Shown here one piece after another: positions 20,865 to 32,930 of a stretch of DNA of 64,000 nucleotides (position 1 is its first letter; every line of letters starts with the position of its first letter). The stretch lies in assembly GCA_022432975.1 (NCBI GenBank), contig CM039512.1, positions 30,355,574 to 30,419,573 of the forward strand, given 5' to 3'. This DNA is from Begonia masoniana. Lineage: Eukaryota > Streptophyta > Magnoliopsida > Cucurbitales > Begoniaceae. The notes beneath the pieces were generated by a model, which had not been told where the DNA came from, did not search any database, and was given only the letters and a program-made list of their open reading frames with translations. The position numbers and the translations under genes were made by a program.

Positions 20865-23756
20865 AGTCTAATGAGGATGTTTAAGGCTGGTTGCTGGAAG
20901 GAGTTCAGGTTGTCAGTGAGTGGCTGGAAGGCAATTTCAACTCCTGGTTACTACTTTTATCATATTAGTAAGATGATGAATACTGAGTCTATGTAGGAAT
21001 TCTTTCTTAAAACAATGGATACTGAACCTGACTGACTAACTTCTGAGTTTGAAAATGATCGGAAATGATAGAAGATCTGTTTTTTGAAGTGTCCTCTCAC
21101 TACACATGTGTCAATCGGTAAATGTAGGTTTTTCCATTATCGGCAGGAGTATGTATTAAGTCTTGTCGTTTTGTGATCGGATGAAGTTTAATGAATCACG
21201 TGGGATGCATGTGTCAATCGGTAGATGTAGGTTTTTCAATTATCGTTAGGAGTATGTATTAAGTCTTGTCGTTTTGTGATCGGATGAAATTTAATGAATC
21301 ACGTGGGATGCATGTGTCAATCGGTAGATGTAGGTTTTTCCATTATCGGCAGGAGTATGTATTAAGTCTTGTCGTTTTGTGATCAGATGAAGTTTAATGA
21401 ATCACGTGGGATGCATGTGTCAATCGGTAAATGTAGGTTTTTCCATTATCGGCAGGAGTATGTATTAAGTCTTGTCGTTTTGTGATCGGATGAAGTTTAA
21501 TGAATCACGTGGGATGCATGTGTCAATCGGTAAATGTAGGTTTTTCCATTATCGGCAGGAGTATGTATTAAGTCTTGTCGTTTTGTGATCGGATGAAGTT
21601 TAATGAATCACGTGGGATGCATGTGTCAATCGATAGATGTAGGTTTTTCATTATCGGCAGGAGTATGTATTAAGTCTTGTCGTTTTGTGATCGGATGAAG
21701 TTTAATGAATCACGTGGGATGCATGTGTCAATCGGTAAATGTAGGTTTTTCCATTATCGGCAGGAGTATGTATTAAGTCTTGTCGTTTTGTGATCGGATG
21801 AAGTTTAATGAATCACGTGGGATGCATGTGTCAATCGGTAAATGTAGGTTTTTCCATTATCGGCAGGAGTATGTATTAAGTCTTGTCGTTTTGTGATCGG
21901 ATGAAGTTTAATGAATCACGTGGGATGCATGTGTCAATCGGTAAATGTAGGTTTTTCATTATCGGCAGGAGTATGTATTAAGTCTTGTCGTTTTGTGATC
22001 GGATGAAGTTTAATGAATCACGTGGGATGCATGTGTCAATCGATAGATGTAGGTTTTTCCATTATCGGCAGGAGTATGTATTAAGTCTTGTCGTTTTGTG
22101 ATCGGATGAAGTTTAATGAATCACGTGGGATGCATGTGTCAATCGGTAAATGTAGGTTTTTCCATTATCGGCAGGAGTATGTATTAAGTCTTGTCGTTTT
22201 GTGATCGGATGAAGTTTAATGAATCACGTGGGATGCATGTGTCAATCGGTGGATGTAGGTTTTTCCATTATCGGCAGGAGTATGTATTAAGTCTTGTCGT
22301 TTTGTGATCGGATGAAGTTTAATGAATCACGTGGGATGCATGTGTCAATCGGTAAATGTAGGTTTTTCCATTATCGGCAGGAGTATGTATTAAGTCTTGT
22401 CGTTTTGTGATCGGATGAAGTTTAATGAATCACGTGGGATGCATGTGTCAATCGGTAAATGTAGGTTTTTCCATTATCGGCAGGAGTATGTATTAAGTCT
22501 TGTCGTTTTGTGATCGGATGAAGTTTAATGAATCACGTGGGATGCATGTGTCAATCGGTAGATGTAGGTTTTTCCATTATCGGCAGGAGTATGTATTAAG
22601 TCTTGTTGTTTTATGATCGGATGAAGTTTAATGAATCACGTGGGATGCATGTGTCAATCGATAGATGTAGGTTTTTCCATTATCGGCAGGAGTATGTATT
22701 AAGTCTTGTCGTTTTGTGATCGGATGAAGTTTAATGAGTCACGTGATGTGCATGTGTCAATCGGTAAATGTAGGTTTTTCCATTATCGGCAGGAGTATGT
22801 ATTAAGTCTTGTCGTTTTGTGATCGGATGAAGTTTAATGAATCACGTGGGATGCATGTGTCAATCGGTAGATGTAGGTTTTTCCATTATCGGCAGGAGTA
22901 TGTATTAAGTCTTGTCGTTTTGTGATCGGATGAAGTTTAATGAATCACGTGGGATGCATGTGTCAATCGGTAAATGTAGGTTTTTCCATTATCGGCAGGA
23001 GTATGTATAAGTCTTGTCGTTTTGTGATCGGATGAAGTTTAATGAATCACGTGGGATGCATGTGTCAATCGGTAGATGTAGGTTTTTCCATTATCGGCAG
23101 GAGTTTTCCATTATCGGCAGGAGTAGGTATAAGTCTTGTCGTTTGTGATCAGATGAAGTTTAATGAATCACGTGGGATGCATGTGTCAATCGGTAAATGT
23201 AGGTTTTTCCATTATCGGCAGGAGTATGTATTAAGTCTTGTCGTTTTGTGATCGGATGAAGTTTAATGAGTCACGTGATGTGCATGTGTCAATCGGTAAA
23301 TGTAGGTTTTTCCATTATCGGCAGGAGTATGTATCAGGTCTTGTCGTTTTGTGATCGGATGAAGTTTAATGAATCACGTGGGATGCATGTGTCAATCGAT
23401 AGATGTAGGTTTTTTCATTATCGGCAAGAGTATGTATTAAGTCTTGTCGTTTTGTGATCGGATGGAGTTTAATGAGTCACGTGATGTGCATGTGTCAATC
23501 GATAGGAGCGTGCACCATACTTTGTCATTTTGTGATCGGTAGATGTCCTTGAGTTTCCAATTCCCTTCGGCCAAATGTCTTAACGTTTTGTCTAATTATA
23601 AACGTTGTCTACTTATTGAGTTTTCCGCTGTAAAGTTGAGGACTAAAGATAAAATTATCATCACTGAGAGAAAATTTAAAATTTTTTGTAATTTCTCTTA
23701 GTTCAGTTCAATATTTTGGGTAGCAAAATCGAGTCTGGAAGACTCGGGGCGTTACA
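20865..23756 (+). repeat. D-family LTR, 3' segment with minisatellite
   Basis: It continues the LTR interrupted by TR-GAG1 and ends GGGGCGTTACA at 23756. The matching family member at 57280-61581 ends with GGGGTCGTTACA. Most of the length is the 103-bp array. The following AGGCTGCTGTGAAA belongs to gag relic E. Confidence 0.75.
21105..23520 (+). repeat. 103-bp minisatellite, about 23-24 copies
   Basis: Each unit contains CATGTGTCAATCGGTAAATG, a TTATCGGCAGGAG segment, GTCTTGTCGTTTTGTGATCG and AATCACGTGGGATG. Copies vary by a few substitutions and small indels. The unit has a CACGTG palindrome (G-box type). The ATCGGTAGATG and ATCGGCAG pieces are reverse complements of the CATCTACCGAT/CTGCCGAT motif of the D-family array at 57.6 kb. 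Confidence 0.97.
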
Positions 23757-24708
23757 AGGCTGCTGTGAAATTAATTATGTAACACCCAAGTTTTTCGGGT
23801 TTTTGCTCCAAGGGTATTTTTGTCAATAAGAAATATAGGTCCGTTTTGTGAGCGAGAGGTTTTATTAGGATCCTAGGAATTTATGGGGATTTTTAGAAGA
23901 ATAAGTAAATTTTTAGAAATCCAAATTGATAGTGTAACGCCAAATTCCGTTTTTAGCCCTATAGCGTTTTAATTCGTAAAAATAGTAAATTAAGTCCGTT
24001 TTGCGAACAGAGAGTTTCGTTAGAACCCTAGAAATAAGTTAGAATGTTTGGAGGAATAAGGAAGTTTCGGAGGAACCAAACCGATAGACGAATTAACGAA
24101 TTTAAGCAAAGGATTGAGGGAAGGGCAAACTTGTAATTTGTTAAACCAAATTATTATAATTTACAAATACCCCTCCTCTTCATTTTTCCTTCTCCAGATC
24201 GTGAATCCCTTTCCCTCTTTCTCCCTTGGCGACATTCTCCTCCTCCCACGCCATTTCTCCTACGCCGACGCCTCCTCCAACTTCGGCGAAGCTTCCCTTC
24301 GATTTTCTTCCCCAATCAACGCTCTAGGTAAACCCTACGCTCAAGACTTGTTTAATGGTGATTTTGGGGTTGATTTTGGTTTAGGGTTTTAGTAGAAATC
24401 TCCGGGTTCGGTTAGAAATTGTTAGGATGTTTAAGTTAATGCCTTTTGATGATGTATTTACGATTATTGGAGATAGTTATGTGAAATTTTGGTTATTGAT
24501 GGATTTAGGTTAGGTTTTTGGTTGTTGAGAGTAGTAAAACCTCCATTAATGGAGTTTGGTTTATGGTGAACACAATATGTTCGATGACATGCCCGAATGG
24601 AGAAAATTGAAGTTTTAGGGAGAATAGTCTTAGCTAGGAGCTTATTTTAAGTTTGGAAATTGTTTATTTAGTATCTACTTTAATGCCTCTACTTGTGAAA
24701 TGCCTTAG

Positions 24709-24753
24709 GTGGAGACGACTTTCGGACGGTGCTCGGCTTGCTAAGGACGCCAG
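24709..24753 (+). other. Predicted 45-nt internal exon, solo LTR
   Basis: It is flanked by ATGCCTTAG and GTAAGTGGG. It is open in the conserved phase but W-T-E-L-E is replaced by F-R-T-V-L. Confidence 0.5.
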
Positions 24754-25292
24754 GTAAGTGGGTGCTAGGTTTCCAGCCCTTAAGGCCTTACATCATGTCG
24801 ATGCTAGGTTTTTATACTCTGATGATGGTTTTCTAATTGTGGGGTTTAACGAGTCGGGTAGCCTAGGATGTTAGTTGTTAACTGTTTGTTATGTTCGTTA
24901 TAAGTAAAGTGTGCGTTTGTAAATTGTTTAAGGGTATGTTATGTGTAAATCCCTCATGCATCATGTTTTCTCAAATGATATATGAAATGTCTCCATGCAT
25001 GATTTATGTAAAGGAAAAGTAACGATTAAGTGTGGGTTGCGACAGTATGGCCATATCAACAAAACTAATGTCACTATCCACGCGATGGACATGAATACGG
25101 CCGAAAAGACTATGTACACGCACTTGGCCTACTCCCTGGCACAATCCCCACCTTAATTCATGTAAACGAAAAGAAAAAGAATAAGAACAAGTAAATGAAC
25201 ATGTTTTATGAAAGTCATGCATTCATGCATACGTCATTATAGTACATTCTCTTACTAAGCATTAGGCCTAATGTTTATGTTGTATGATGTAG

Positions 25293-25339
25293 GTGAAAAG
25301 ATCGAAGGTGCGGAGCTTTCTCTCGATGGTCATGTATAG
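25293..25339 (+). other. Predicted exon 3 tail of LTR peptide (diverged)
   Basis: It follows TATGATGTAG. The in-phase frame ends at TAG 25337-25339, giving the same length as other families, but the VPPP motif is absent. Confidence 0.3.
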
Positions 25340-25854
25340 ATGGTCGATGGGCAGGGCTCGTGGCGACGGAACGTGTTTGGCTTGGCTTGATGATCCGATG
25401 GTGTGCACCGAACTATTTTGTGACGAATGGATGTGAGCTAGTTTCGTTGATTAAAAAGATGATGGGTTTTAGGTTGCATAGTTAAGTTTGTTATTTTGGG
25501 AATTTTATAGTGGATGTAGACTTGAAGTTGTGCTATTTTGAATGATTTGATAAATGTATTTCTTTGGTGATGTTTTAGAAAATTCCGCTTATACGTTCAA
25601 CATTGTTTTGTGGATTAGGTTGGGTCGTAGTTGATGATTTTAGGTACTTTAAACCTGTAAGGATACGCTCGGTTTGCAGAGCGATCCATGCAGTTTGTTT
25701 TCGTAAACTTTAAATACACTTTCGGTTATGTTTTGAGTCGGGTTTTTTGGGAATTGAAGTATCGTGTGTTTAATATGGTGAGGAATGATTTTTGAAACGT
25801 TTAAGGTGAAGGGTAAGAGTTTGGAAAGAAAAATTGGCTAAGTGTAAGGAAAAA

Positions 25855-26215
25855 GGGTAGGTGGGCGTTGGTGGGCGGGCTGGCCAGGCGCTGGTGCGCA
25901 TTGGCCGGGTGCGCGGCGGGCGCGCTGGGCGTGCCCAGGATGTTGCCCACACGATCGATCGCGTCCAAGGGGCGATCGATCATGATTTAGGGTCGTTTTT
26001 AGTCGGGAAACCCAAGCCGGCCTGATCGATCGGGATTTGGGAGCGATCGATCGCGTTTGGCACGTGGTTGACACGTGAGGGTAGCACTGGGGGCGCCCTG
26101 GCGCGCGCAGGTGGGCACTGGGCGCTCGCGCGGCGCACGCAGGGTGCAGCAGCAACAGGCGTGTGCGCGCGCCGAGCGCTGTGCGCGAGCACCACCGGGT
26201 ACCCACATGCAAATT
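25855..26215 (+). repeat. GC-rich tract with CGATCGATCG palindromes
   Basis: The composition (GGGCGCGCTGGGCGTG and similar) is sharply richer in G+C than its surroundings. Palindromes ACGATCGATCG, GGCGATCGATC, TGATCGATCG and GCGATCGATCGC occur between about 25950 and 26060. This is the counterpart of the palindrome island of other LTRs. Confidence 0.75.
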
Positions 26216-27524
26216 TTTAGTTTTCGACTTTTTAAAATATGTTTCAACCCGACCTTTTACGATACTTTTTAAACGTATTTTACGGGTGACCCCCACGTAT
26301 TTTAAAGGATTTTAAGGGCCCAAAAACCGAGTCGACAATTTTTCAAAAAAGGGTTTCTACTTCGTTTTAATGATTTAAAAGTTAACGACTTTTATGCCCG
26401 TCATGTTTAAGTTAAAGTTAGGCTATTTAGAGTCGATCGAAGCGGGTCATTTGTCTAGGTCCGATTGGTTTTAGAGTGTTGTGTAAAAATGAAAAAAAAA
26501 AATTTACATGAAATGTTCGAGGGTTTGAGATTATGATTACGTCATGGTTTGGCTGTGGCGGCCCTGACCGGGTTGGGGTCTTCACAAATTAAACCTGCTG
26601 AAACCTCGAAGAGGATGTTTAAAGAAATTACAGCTCAGTTTAACCGAGGTGGATCATCTTCACAGTCACAGGGAGCCAAGCGGCCAGTAGGAAATTTAAA
26701 CTATCAGCGAGGAGGCAAGAAAGCCGCAGCAACAGCAGAAGAAAGGGTTCCGACAGTGTCCTAAGTGCTTGAAGTCCTATCCTGGAGAGTGTGGGCAGTA
26801 TGATGGCAAATGTTACAATTGTCTTGAAGCTGGTCATCTTTCCCGTGATTGTCTAAAGCCAAGGCTTGCCTGATGTTTCAAGTATAACGAACCGAGCCAC
26901 GTAGCCACCAATTGTCCTACCTTGAAGCAAGGTCCAGTTAAAGCTACACCCAGGATCTTCGCTATGATCTAGCCTGTGGGAGAGGATCGTTTTGCTGTGA
27001 TTTCAGGTATGGTGTTTGTTAATTCAGTGCCAGCATTTACGTTGATAGATTCGGGTGCATCCCATTCATTTGTAGCAGCAGCTTTTGTGGTGAAGTTGAA
27101 CTTAGAGGTGAAGCCTGCTGATTGTATGTTTGATGTGAGTTTACCGTCTGGTGAGCGCCTATATTCAGATCAAGTGGTGCAAGATGGTCTGATATCCGTT
27201 GGAAGAAAGCAACTGCAAGCTACTTTGATAGTTATGGGAATAACCGGGTATGATGTGATACTCGGTATGGATTGGTTGTTCCGTCATCATGCGACGATTG
27301 ATTACAGAGCGGGCACAGTTAACTTTCATCCTCCGAATGGTTAGAAGCTTTCCTTACAGTCTTTGAGGAGTGTACAGAAGCTTTCAGTAATGGCTTCGAT
27401 AGAGGCTCGGGGATCGATGATAGGTGAGTTCGTGTGTTTTCTTGCATCTATTGTAGATTCCCAGTTTTTGGTAGAAACTAAACCTCAGGATATATCTGTT
27501 GCTCGTGACTTTCCTGAGGTGTTC

Positions 27525-30190
27525 CCGCATCAAACGTGATGCCTTAAGATTTGCCCGCATCAAACGTGATGCCTTAAGATTTGCCCGCATCAAACGTGAT
27601 GCCTTAAGATTTGCCCGCATCAAACGTGATGCCTTAAGATTTGCCCGCATCAAACGTGATGCCTTAAGATTTGCCCGCATCAAACGTGATGCCTTAAGAT
27701 TTGCCCGCATCAAACGTGATGCCTTAAGATTTGCCCGCATCAAACGTGATGCCTTAAGATTTGCCCGCATCAAACGTGATGCCTTAAGATTTGCCCGCAT
27801 CAAACGTGATGCCTTAAGATTTGCCCGCATCAAACGTGATGCCTTAAGATTTGCCCGCATCAAACGTGATGCCTTAAGATTTGCCCGCATCAAACGTGAT
27901 GCCTTAAGATTTGCCCGCATCAAACGTGATGCCTTAAGATTTGCCCGCATCAAACGTGATGCCTTAAGATTTGCCCGCATCAAACGTGATGCCTTAAGAT
28001 TTGCCCGCATCAAACGTGATGCCTTAAGATTTGCCCGCATCAAACGTGATGCCTTAAGATTTGCCCGCATCAAACGTGATGCCTTAAGATTTGCCCGCAT
28101 CAAACGTGATGCCTTAAGATTTGCCCGCATCAAACGTGATGCCTTAAGATTTGCCCGCATCAAACGTGATGCCTTAAGATTTGCCCGCATCAAACGTGAT
28201 GCCTTAAGATTTGCCCGCATCAAACGTGATGCCTTAAGATTTGCCCGCATCAAACGTGATGCCTTAAGATTTGCCCGCATCAAACGTGATGCCTTAAGAT
28301 TTGCCCGCATCAAACGTGATGCCTTAAGATTTGCCCGCATCAAACGTGATGCCTTAAGATTTGCCCGCATCAAACGTGATGCCTTAAGATTTGCCCGCAT
28401 CAAACGTGATGCCTTAAGATTTGCCCGCATCAAACGTGATGCCTTAAGATTTGCCCGCATCAAACGTGATGCCTTAAGATTTGCCCGCATCAAACGTGAT
28501 GCCTTAAGATTTGCCCGCATCAAACGTGATGCCTTAAGATTTGCCCGCATCAAACGTGATGCCTTAAGATTTGCCCGCATCAAACGTGATGCCTTAAGAT
28601 TTGCCCGCATCAAACGTGATGCCTTAAGATTTGCCCGCATCAAACGTGATGCCTTAAGATTTGCCCGCATCAAACGTGATGCCTTAAGATTTGCCCGCAT
28701 CAAACGTGATGCCTTAAGATTTGCCCGCATCAAACGTGATGCCTTAAGATTTGCCCGCATCAAACGTGATGCCTTAAGATTTGCCCGCATCAAACGTGAT
28801 GCCTTAAGATTTGCCCGCATCAAACGTGATGCCTTAAGATTTGCCCGCATCAAACGTGATGCCTTAAGATTTGCCCGCATCAAACGTGATGCCTTAAGAT
28901 TTGCCCGCATCAAACGTGATGCCTTAAGATTTGCCCGCATCAAACGTGATGCCTTAAGATTTGCCCGCATCAAACGTGATGCCTTAAGATTTGCCCGCAT
29001 CAAACGTGATGCCTTAAGATTTGCCCGCATCAAACGTGATGCCTTAAGATTTGCCCGCATCAAACGTGATGCCTTAAGATTTGCCCGCATCAAACGTGAT
29101 GCCTTAAGATTTGCCCGCATCAAACGTGATGCCTTAAGATTTGCCCGCATCAAACGTGATGCCTTAAGATTTGCCCGCATCAAACGTGATGCCTTAAGAT
29201 TTGCCCGCATCAAACGTGATGCCTTAAGATTTGCCCGCATCAAACGTGATGCCTTAAGATTTGCCCGCATCAAACGTGATGCCTTAAAATTTGCCTGCAT
29301 CTCTCGTGATGCCTTAAGATTTGCCCGCATCAAACGTGATGCCTTAAGATTTGCCCGCATCAAACGTGATGCCTTAAGATTTGCCCGCATCAAACGTGAT
29401 GCCTTAAGATTTGCCCGCATCAAACGTGATGCCTTAAGATTTGCCCGCATCAAACGTGATGCCTTAAGATTTGCCCGCATCAAACGTGATGCCTTAAGAT
29501 TTGCCCGCATCAAACGTGATGCCTTAAGATTTGCCCGCATCAAACGTGATGCCTTAAGATTTGCCCGCATCAAACGTGATGCCTTAAGATTTGCCCGCAT
29601 CAAACGTGATGCCTTAAGATTTGCCCGCATCAAACGTGATGCCTTAAGATTTGCCCGCATCAAACGTGATGCCTTAAGATTTGCCCGCATCAATCGTGAT
29701 GCCTTAAGATGTGCATGCATCAATCTTGATGCCTTTAGATTTGCCCGCATCAAACGTGATGCCTTAAAATTTGCCTGCATCTCTCGTGATGCCTTAAGAT
29801 TTGCCCGCATCAAACGTGATGCCTTAAAATTTTCCCGCATCGATCGTGATGCCTTAAGATTTACCCGCATCAGACGTGATGCCTTAAGATTTGCCCGCAT
29901 CAAACGTGATGCCTTAAGATTTGCCCGCATCAAACGTGATGCCTTAAGATTTGCCCGCATCAAACGTGATGCCTTAAGATTTGCCCGCATCAAACGTGAT
30001 GCCTTAAGATTTGCCCGCATCAAGATGCCTTTAGATTTGCCCGCATCAAACGTGATGCCTTAAAATTTGCCTGCATCTCTCGTGATGCCTGAAGATTTGC
30101 CCGCATCAAACGTGATGCCTTAAAATTTTCCCGCATCGATCGTGATGCCTTAAGATTTACCCGCATCAGTCGTGATGCCTTAAGATTTGC
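27525..30190. repeat. 30-bp minisatellite, about 88 copies
   Basis: The unit is CCCGCATCAAACGTGATGCC followed by TTAAGATTTG. About 60 consecutive units are identical; variants cluster at the right end (29690-30190). Each unit can fold GCATCA/TGATGC around AACG. Since 30 is a multiple of three and no stop falls in frame, both strands appear open for over 850 codons; I do not regard these as genes. Confidence 0.97.
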
Positions 30191-31244
30191 CACACTTTTT
30201 ATCTAATTACGGTTTACACTCACAATGCCAAACAATGCAACTACTCATGTCTAGCGTACTGTAACTCATGATGGATGCCAACAAAATATACAACACAACA
30301 CAACGCGAAATAAATAACCGACCATTAAACCCTACCGCTCCATGGTATAGGCCTAAGGCAACAAAAAGAACTGCTCGGTTCGTAATTGCTCACTTCGTCC
30401 GATTAAATTATCCGCTCGACAACCTAGCAAATATAGAAATTCTCTTAGAAGGCCACTAATAAATTCTCAAGAATTTTCTAACCAAAACTAACCAACAAAT
30501 CAACCTAACTCACAACAAAACCGTACAACCTGATTTTCCTCACATTTCCAACCGTCCAACTTCGAACGACCATAACTTATTCGTTTTCCAACAGATTTTG
30601 ACGTGCCACCCCATTCCGTAAACATCTACACGTCTACTATCCATGAAACACTCAAATTAACTAACAAAATAATTTGGCCGAACAGAAAACCAGAGAAAAG
30701 AACCGGCACCCATTTTATTAAAAACTGGTTTTTCTCTAATTCACTTCCAATCTTCAATTTCTCCCTAAAAACCACCTAAACTAATTCATCCAACAACTAA
30801 AACTTGAAATTTGGAAAGAAAATTACCATTTGAAACAAAAAAATTCGGATCCCATTGTTAGGGTTTTCCAAACCCTAACCAAAACCCATAAAATCACCCT
30901 AAAAACACCAAAAACCAATACCTCAATGTACCAAACTAAAAACTCAATTAATTTTACCTTGAAATTCCTTGAAAAATTGAAGAAAATGAGAAGGAAGAGA
31001 TCGTCTATGGAGGTAGGGAAGTCGTGGGGGGTTGTTGAAGGAAGAAGACATCAATTTGTCATTTAAACCAAAACCATTTTTCACTTTTAATTTTTGCCAC
31101 AAAAGTTTAGAATTTGATAAACTCACCACCATTGTTTTTTTTTTCTTATTCTTCAACGTGAATGCATCACATGCATTTCCCTTCATTCACTTTCACCTTT
31201 ACTTAACCACTTCCTATTGGTTCTTAAGTCCTTTTGAATTTTCA

Positions 31245-32250
31245 TTTTCAAACCTTTGAATTTTCAAACCTTTGAATTTTCAAACCTTTGAATTTTCAAA
31301 CCTTTGAATTTTCAAACCTTTGAATTTTCAAACCTTTGAATTTTCAAACCTTTGAATTTTCAAACCTTTGAATTTTCAAACCTTTGAATTTTCAAACCTT
31401 TGAATTTTCAAACCTTTGAATTTTCAAACCTTTGAATTTTCAAACCTTTGAATTTTCAAACCTTTGAATTTTCAAACCTTTGAATTTTCAAACCTTTGAA
31501 TTTTCAAACCTTTGAATTTTCAAACCTTTGAATTTTCAAACCTTTGAATTTTCAAACCTTTGAATTTTCAAACCTTTGAATTTTCAAACCTTTGAATTTT
31601 CAAACCTTTGAATTTTCAAACCTTTGAATTTTCAAACCTTTGAATTTTCAAACCTTTGAATTTTCAAACCTTTGAATTTTCAAACCTTTGAATTTTCAAA
31701 CCTTTGAATTTTCAAACCTTTGAATTTTCAAACCTTTGAATTTTCAAACCTTTGAATTTTCAAACCTTTGAATTTTCAAACCTTTGAATTTTCAAACCTT
31801 TGAATTTTCAAACCTTTGAATTTTCAAACCTTTGAATTTTCAAACCTTTGAATTTTCAAACCTTTGAATTTTCAAACCTTTGAATTTTCAAACCTTTGAA
31901 TTTTCAAACCTTTGAATTTTCAAACCTTTGAATTTTCAAACCTTTGAATTTTCAAACCTTTGAATTTTCAAACCTTTGAATTTTCAAACCTTTGAATTTT
32001 CAAACCTTTGAATTTTCAAACCTTTGAATTTTCAAACCTTTGAATTTTCAAACCTTTGAATTTTCAAACCTTTGAATTTTCAAACCTTTGAATTTTCAAA
32101 CCTTTGAATTTTCAAACCTTTGAATTTTCAAACCTTTGAATTTTCAAACCTTTGAATTTTCAAACCTTTGAATTTTCAAACCTTTGAATTTTCAAACCTT
32201 TGAATTTTCAAACCTTTGAATTTTCAAACCTTTGAATTTTCAAATTTCAA
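31245..32250. repeat. 16-bp minisatellite, about 62 copies
   Basis: TTTGAATTTTCAAACC is repeated almost without change. The unit contains the inverted repeat TTTGAAnTTTCAAA. The sister LTR at 41168 has single GAAAATTCAAAGG copies at the matching place (about 41500). Confidence 0.97.
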
Positions 32251-32456
32251 CCTTTGAATTTTCAACATATGCTTTTTGACTTTTCAACCAATCCGCCACT
32301 TCTCTTCTCTTCCACTCTCACTTTCTTTTCAATAACTTAGAGAAATTCTAAATTAACATTAAATTACCCTAACCGTCTAATCCAAGGCATACGTACGATA
32401 TAGGAATTTTATAGGTGTTACAATTTTAGGAGTAGGACGTAGGGTCGCTACATTTA

Positions 32457-32469
32457 TGGTATCAGAGCC
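32457..32469 (+). promoter_or_regulatory. tRNA-iMet primer-binding site of TR-GAG2
   Basis: TGGTATCAGAGCC lies four bases after the LTR end GTCGCTACA. The following CTCCAGGTTTTAAAATC matches the leader of TR-GAG1. Confidence 0.9.
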
Positions 32470-32615
32470 TCCAGGTTTTAAAATCAGTTCTGTAGACTGC
32501 TCAACTGCACGGTCACTACACGGACATCCTTCCTCAACTGTAAGTACGTTTATAAGCTTTATTTGATTTCAATTTTGTTTAGAATTATTGTCTTTAATTT
32601 TATAGGACTACAAAA

Positions 32616-32930
32616 ATGGTGCGCAGAGGAAACGGTAGGGATGAAAGGGACGACACCGTAGATCAACTTAGGGAGTTCATTGCCCAACAATCCCAACACA
32701 TTGACAGACAAGCACAACTTATATATGGGCAATCTCGTCAGCTTGAGATGTTGACGAACAGAGAAAACCCTAGGATCCAAGGAGTGGTCGCTCCCAATAA
32801 CCACGGTACGAAGAGGATGGACAAGGAAGAAATCAAACAAAGCCAATGAAAGTGCGTACAAGGAACTTCTCAGAGACCTCTGTGTCCTGAATGCCAGAAG
32901 GAGCACTATGGCGATTGTAGGTTGGGCACA
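32616..32930 (+). pseudogene. TR-GAG2 gag, N-terminus joined to first cysteine motif
   Basis: It begins with ATG at 32616 (MVRRGNGRDERDDTVDQLREF), very close to the TR-GAG1 gag start. It has the glutamine-rich helix and then passes directly to a basic stretch and CPECQKEHYGDC. The capsid domain of roughly 200 residues is missing. A TGA at 32847-32849 interrupts the frame. The leader before it has a GTAAGT at about 32541 and TTTTATAG just upstream of the ATG, so an intron in the leader is possible. The frame is cut at 32930 by a solo LTR. Confidence 0.8.

Larger units (their letters stand above)
23778..26586 (+). repeat. Solo LTR in relic E, target duplication AATTA
   Basis: It runs TGTAACACCCAAG to GGTCTTCACA with AATTA at 23773-23777 and 26587-26591. 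It has the shared LTR plan: TTATAAT-rich promoter (about 24151), first donor near 24327, 45-nt exon, acceptor at 25291-25292, a GGATACGCTCGG...CGATCCATGCAGTT motif (about 25670-25700), and a GC-rich palindrome island. Confidence 0.93.
23757..27524 (+). pseudogene. Gypsy relic E: gag C-terminus and protease, split by a solo LTR
   Basis: Excluding the LTR at 23778-26586, the sequence encodes the gag tail (KPAETSKRMFKEI...), cysteine motifs CPKCLKSYPGEC and CYNCLEAGHLSRDC, and a degraded second knuckle (CFKYNEPSHVATNC). An aspartic protease follows (FTLIDSGASHSF, then YDVILGMDWLFRHHATID). Frames are broken by TAA at about 26762, TGA in the second knuckle and TAG near 26970. The pol leader continues to DFPEVFP, where RT should begin, but it is cut at 27524 by the 30-bp array. 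The motifs resemble Tekay-type chromoviruses. It is non-functional. Confidence 0.88.
27525..32422 (-). repeat. G-family LTR, 3' end truncated, expanded by two arrays
   Basis: On the minus strand the LTR starts TGTAACACCTATAAAATTCC at 32422. It follows the order of the solo LTR at 41168-43776: AGTCAAAAAGCATAT, TTGAAAATTCAAAGG, and a region like the G-family exon near 30370-30423. It reaches into the 30-bp array, where it is cut at 27525 against relic E. It lies inside the 5' LTR of TR-GAG2; ATTTT at 32423-32427 fits the right target duplication, and the left one is lost. Confidence 0.75.

Noticed and set aside
21105..23520. Direct repeats suggesting a CRISPR array
   Set aside because: Units are contiguous with no unique spacers, and the DNA is a plant nuclear retrotransposon region. 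The same applies to the arrays at 27.5, 31.2 and 57.6 kb.
24114..24392. A 92-codon frame as an independent gene
   Set aside because: It has no ATG start and includes U3 sequence before the likely transcription start. Only its end coincides with the predicted first exon, so I treat it as part of the LTR.
25838..26296. Arg/Ala/Pro-rich frames on both strands
   Set aside because: GC-rich tract of an LTR palindrome island with few stop codons. No domain, and the frames overlap on several phases.
27384..30063. Two open frames of over 850 codons, one per strand
   Set aside because: Both are products of a 30-bp repeat whose length is a multiple of three. There is no domain, no promoter and no codon signal.
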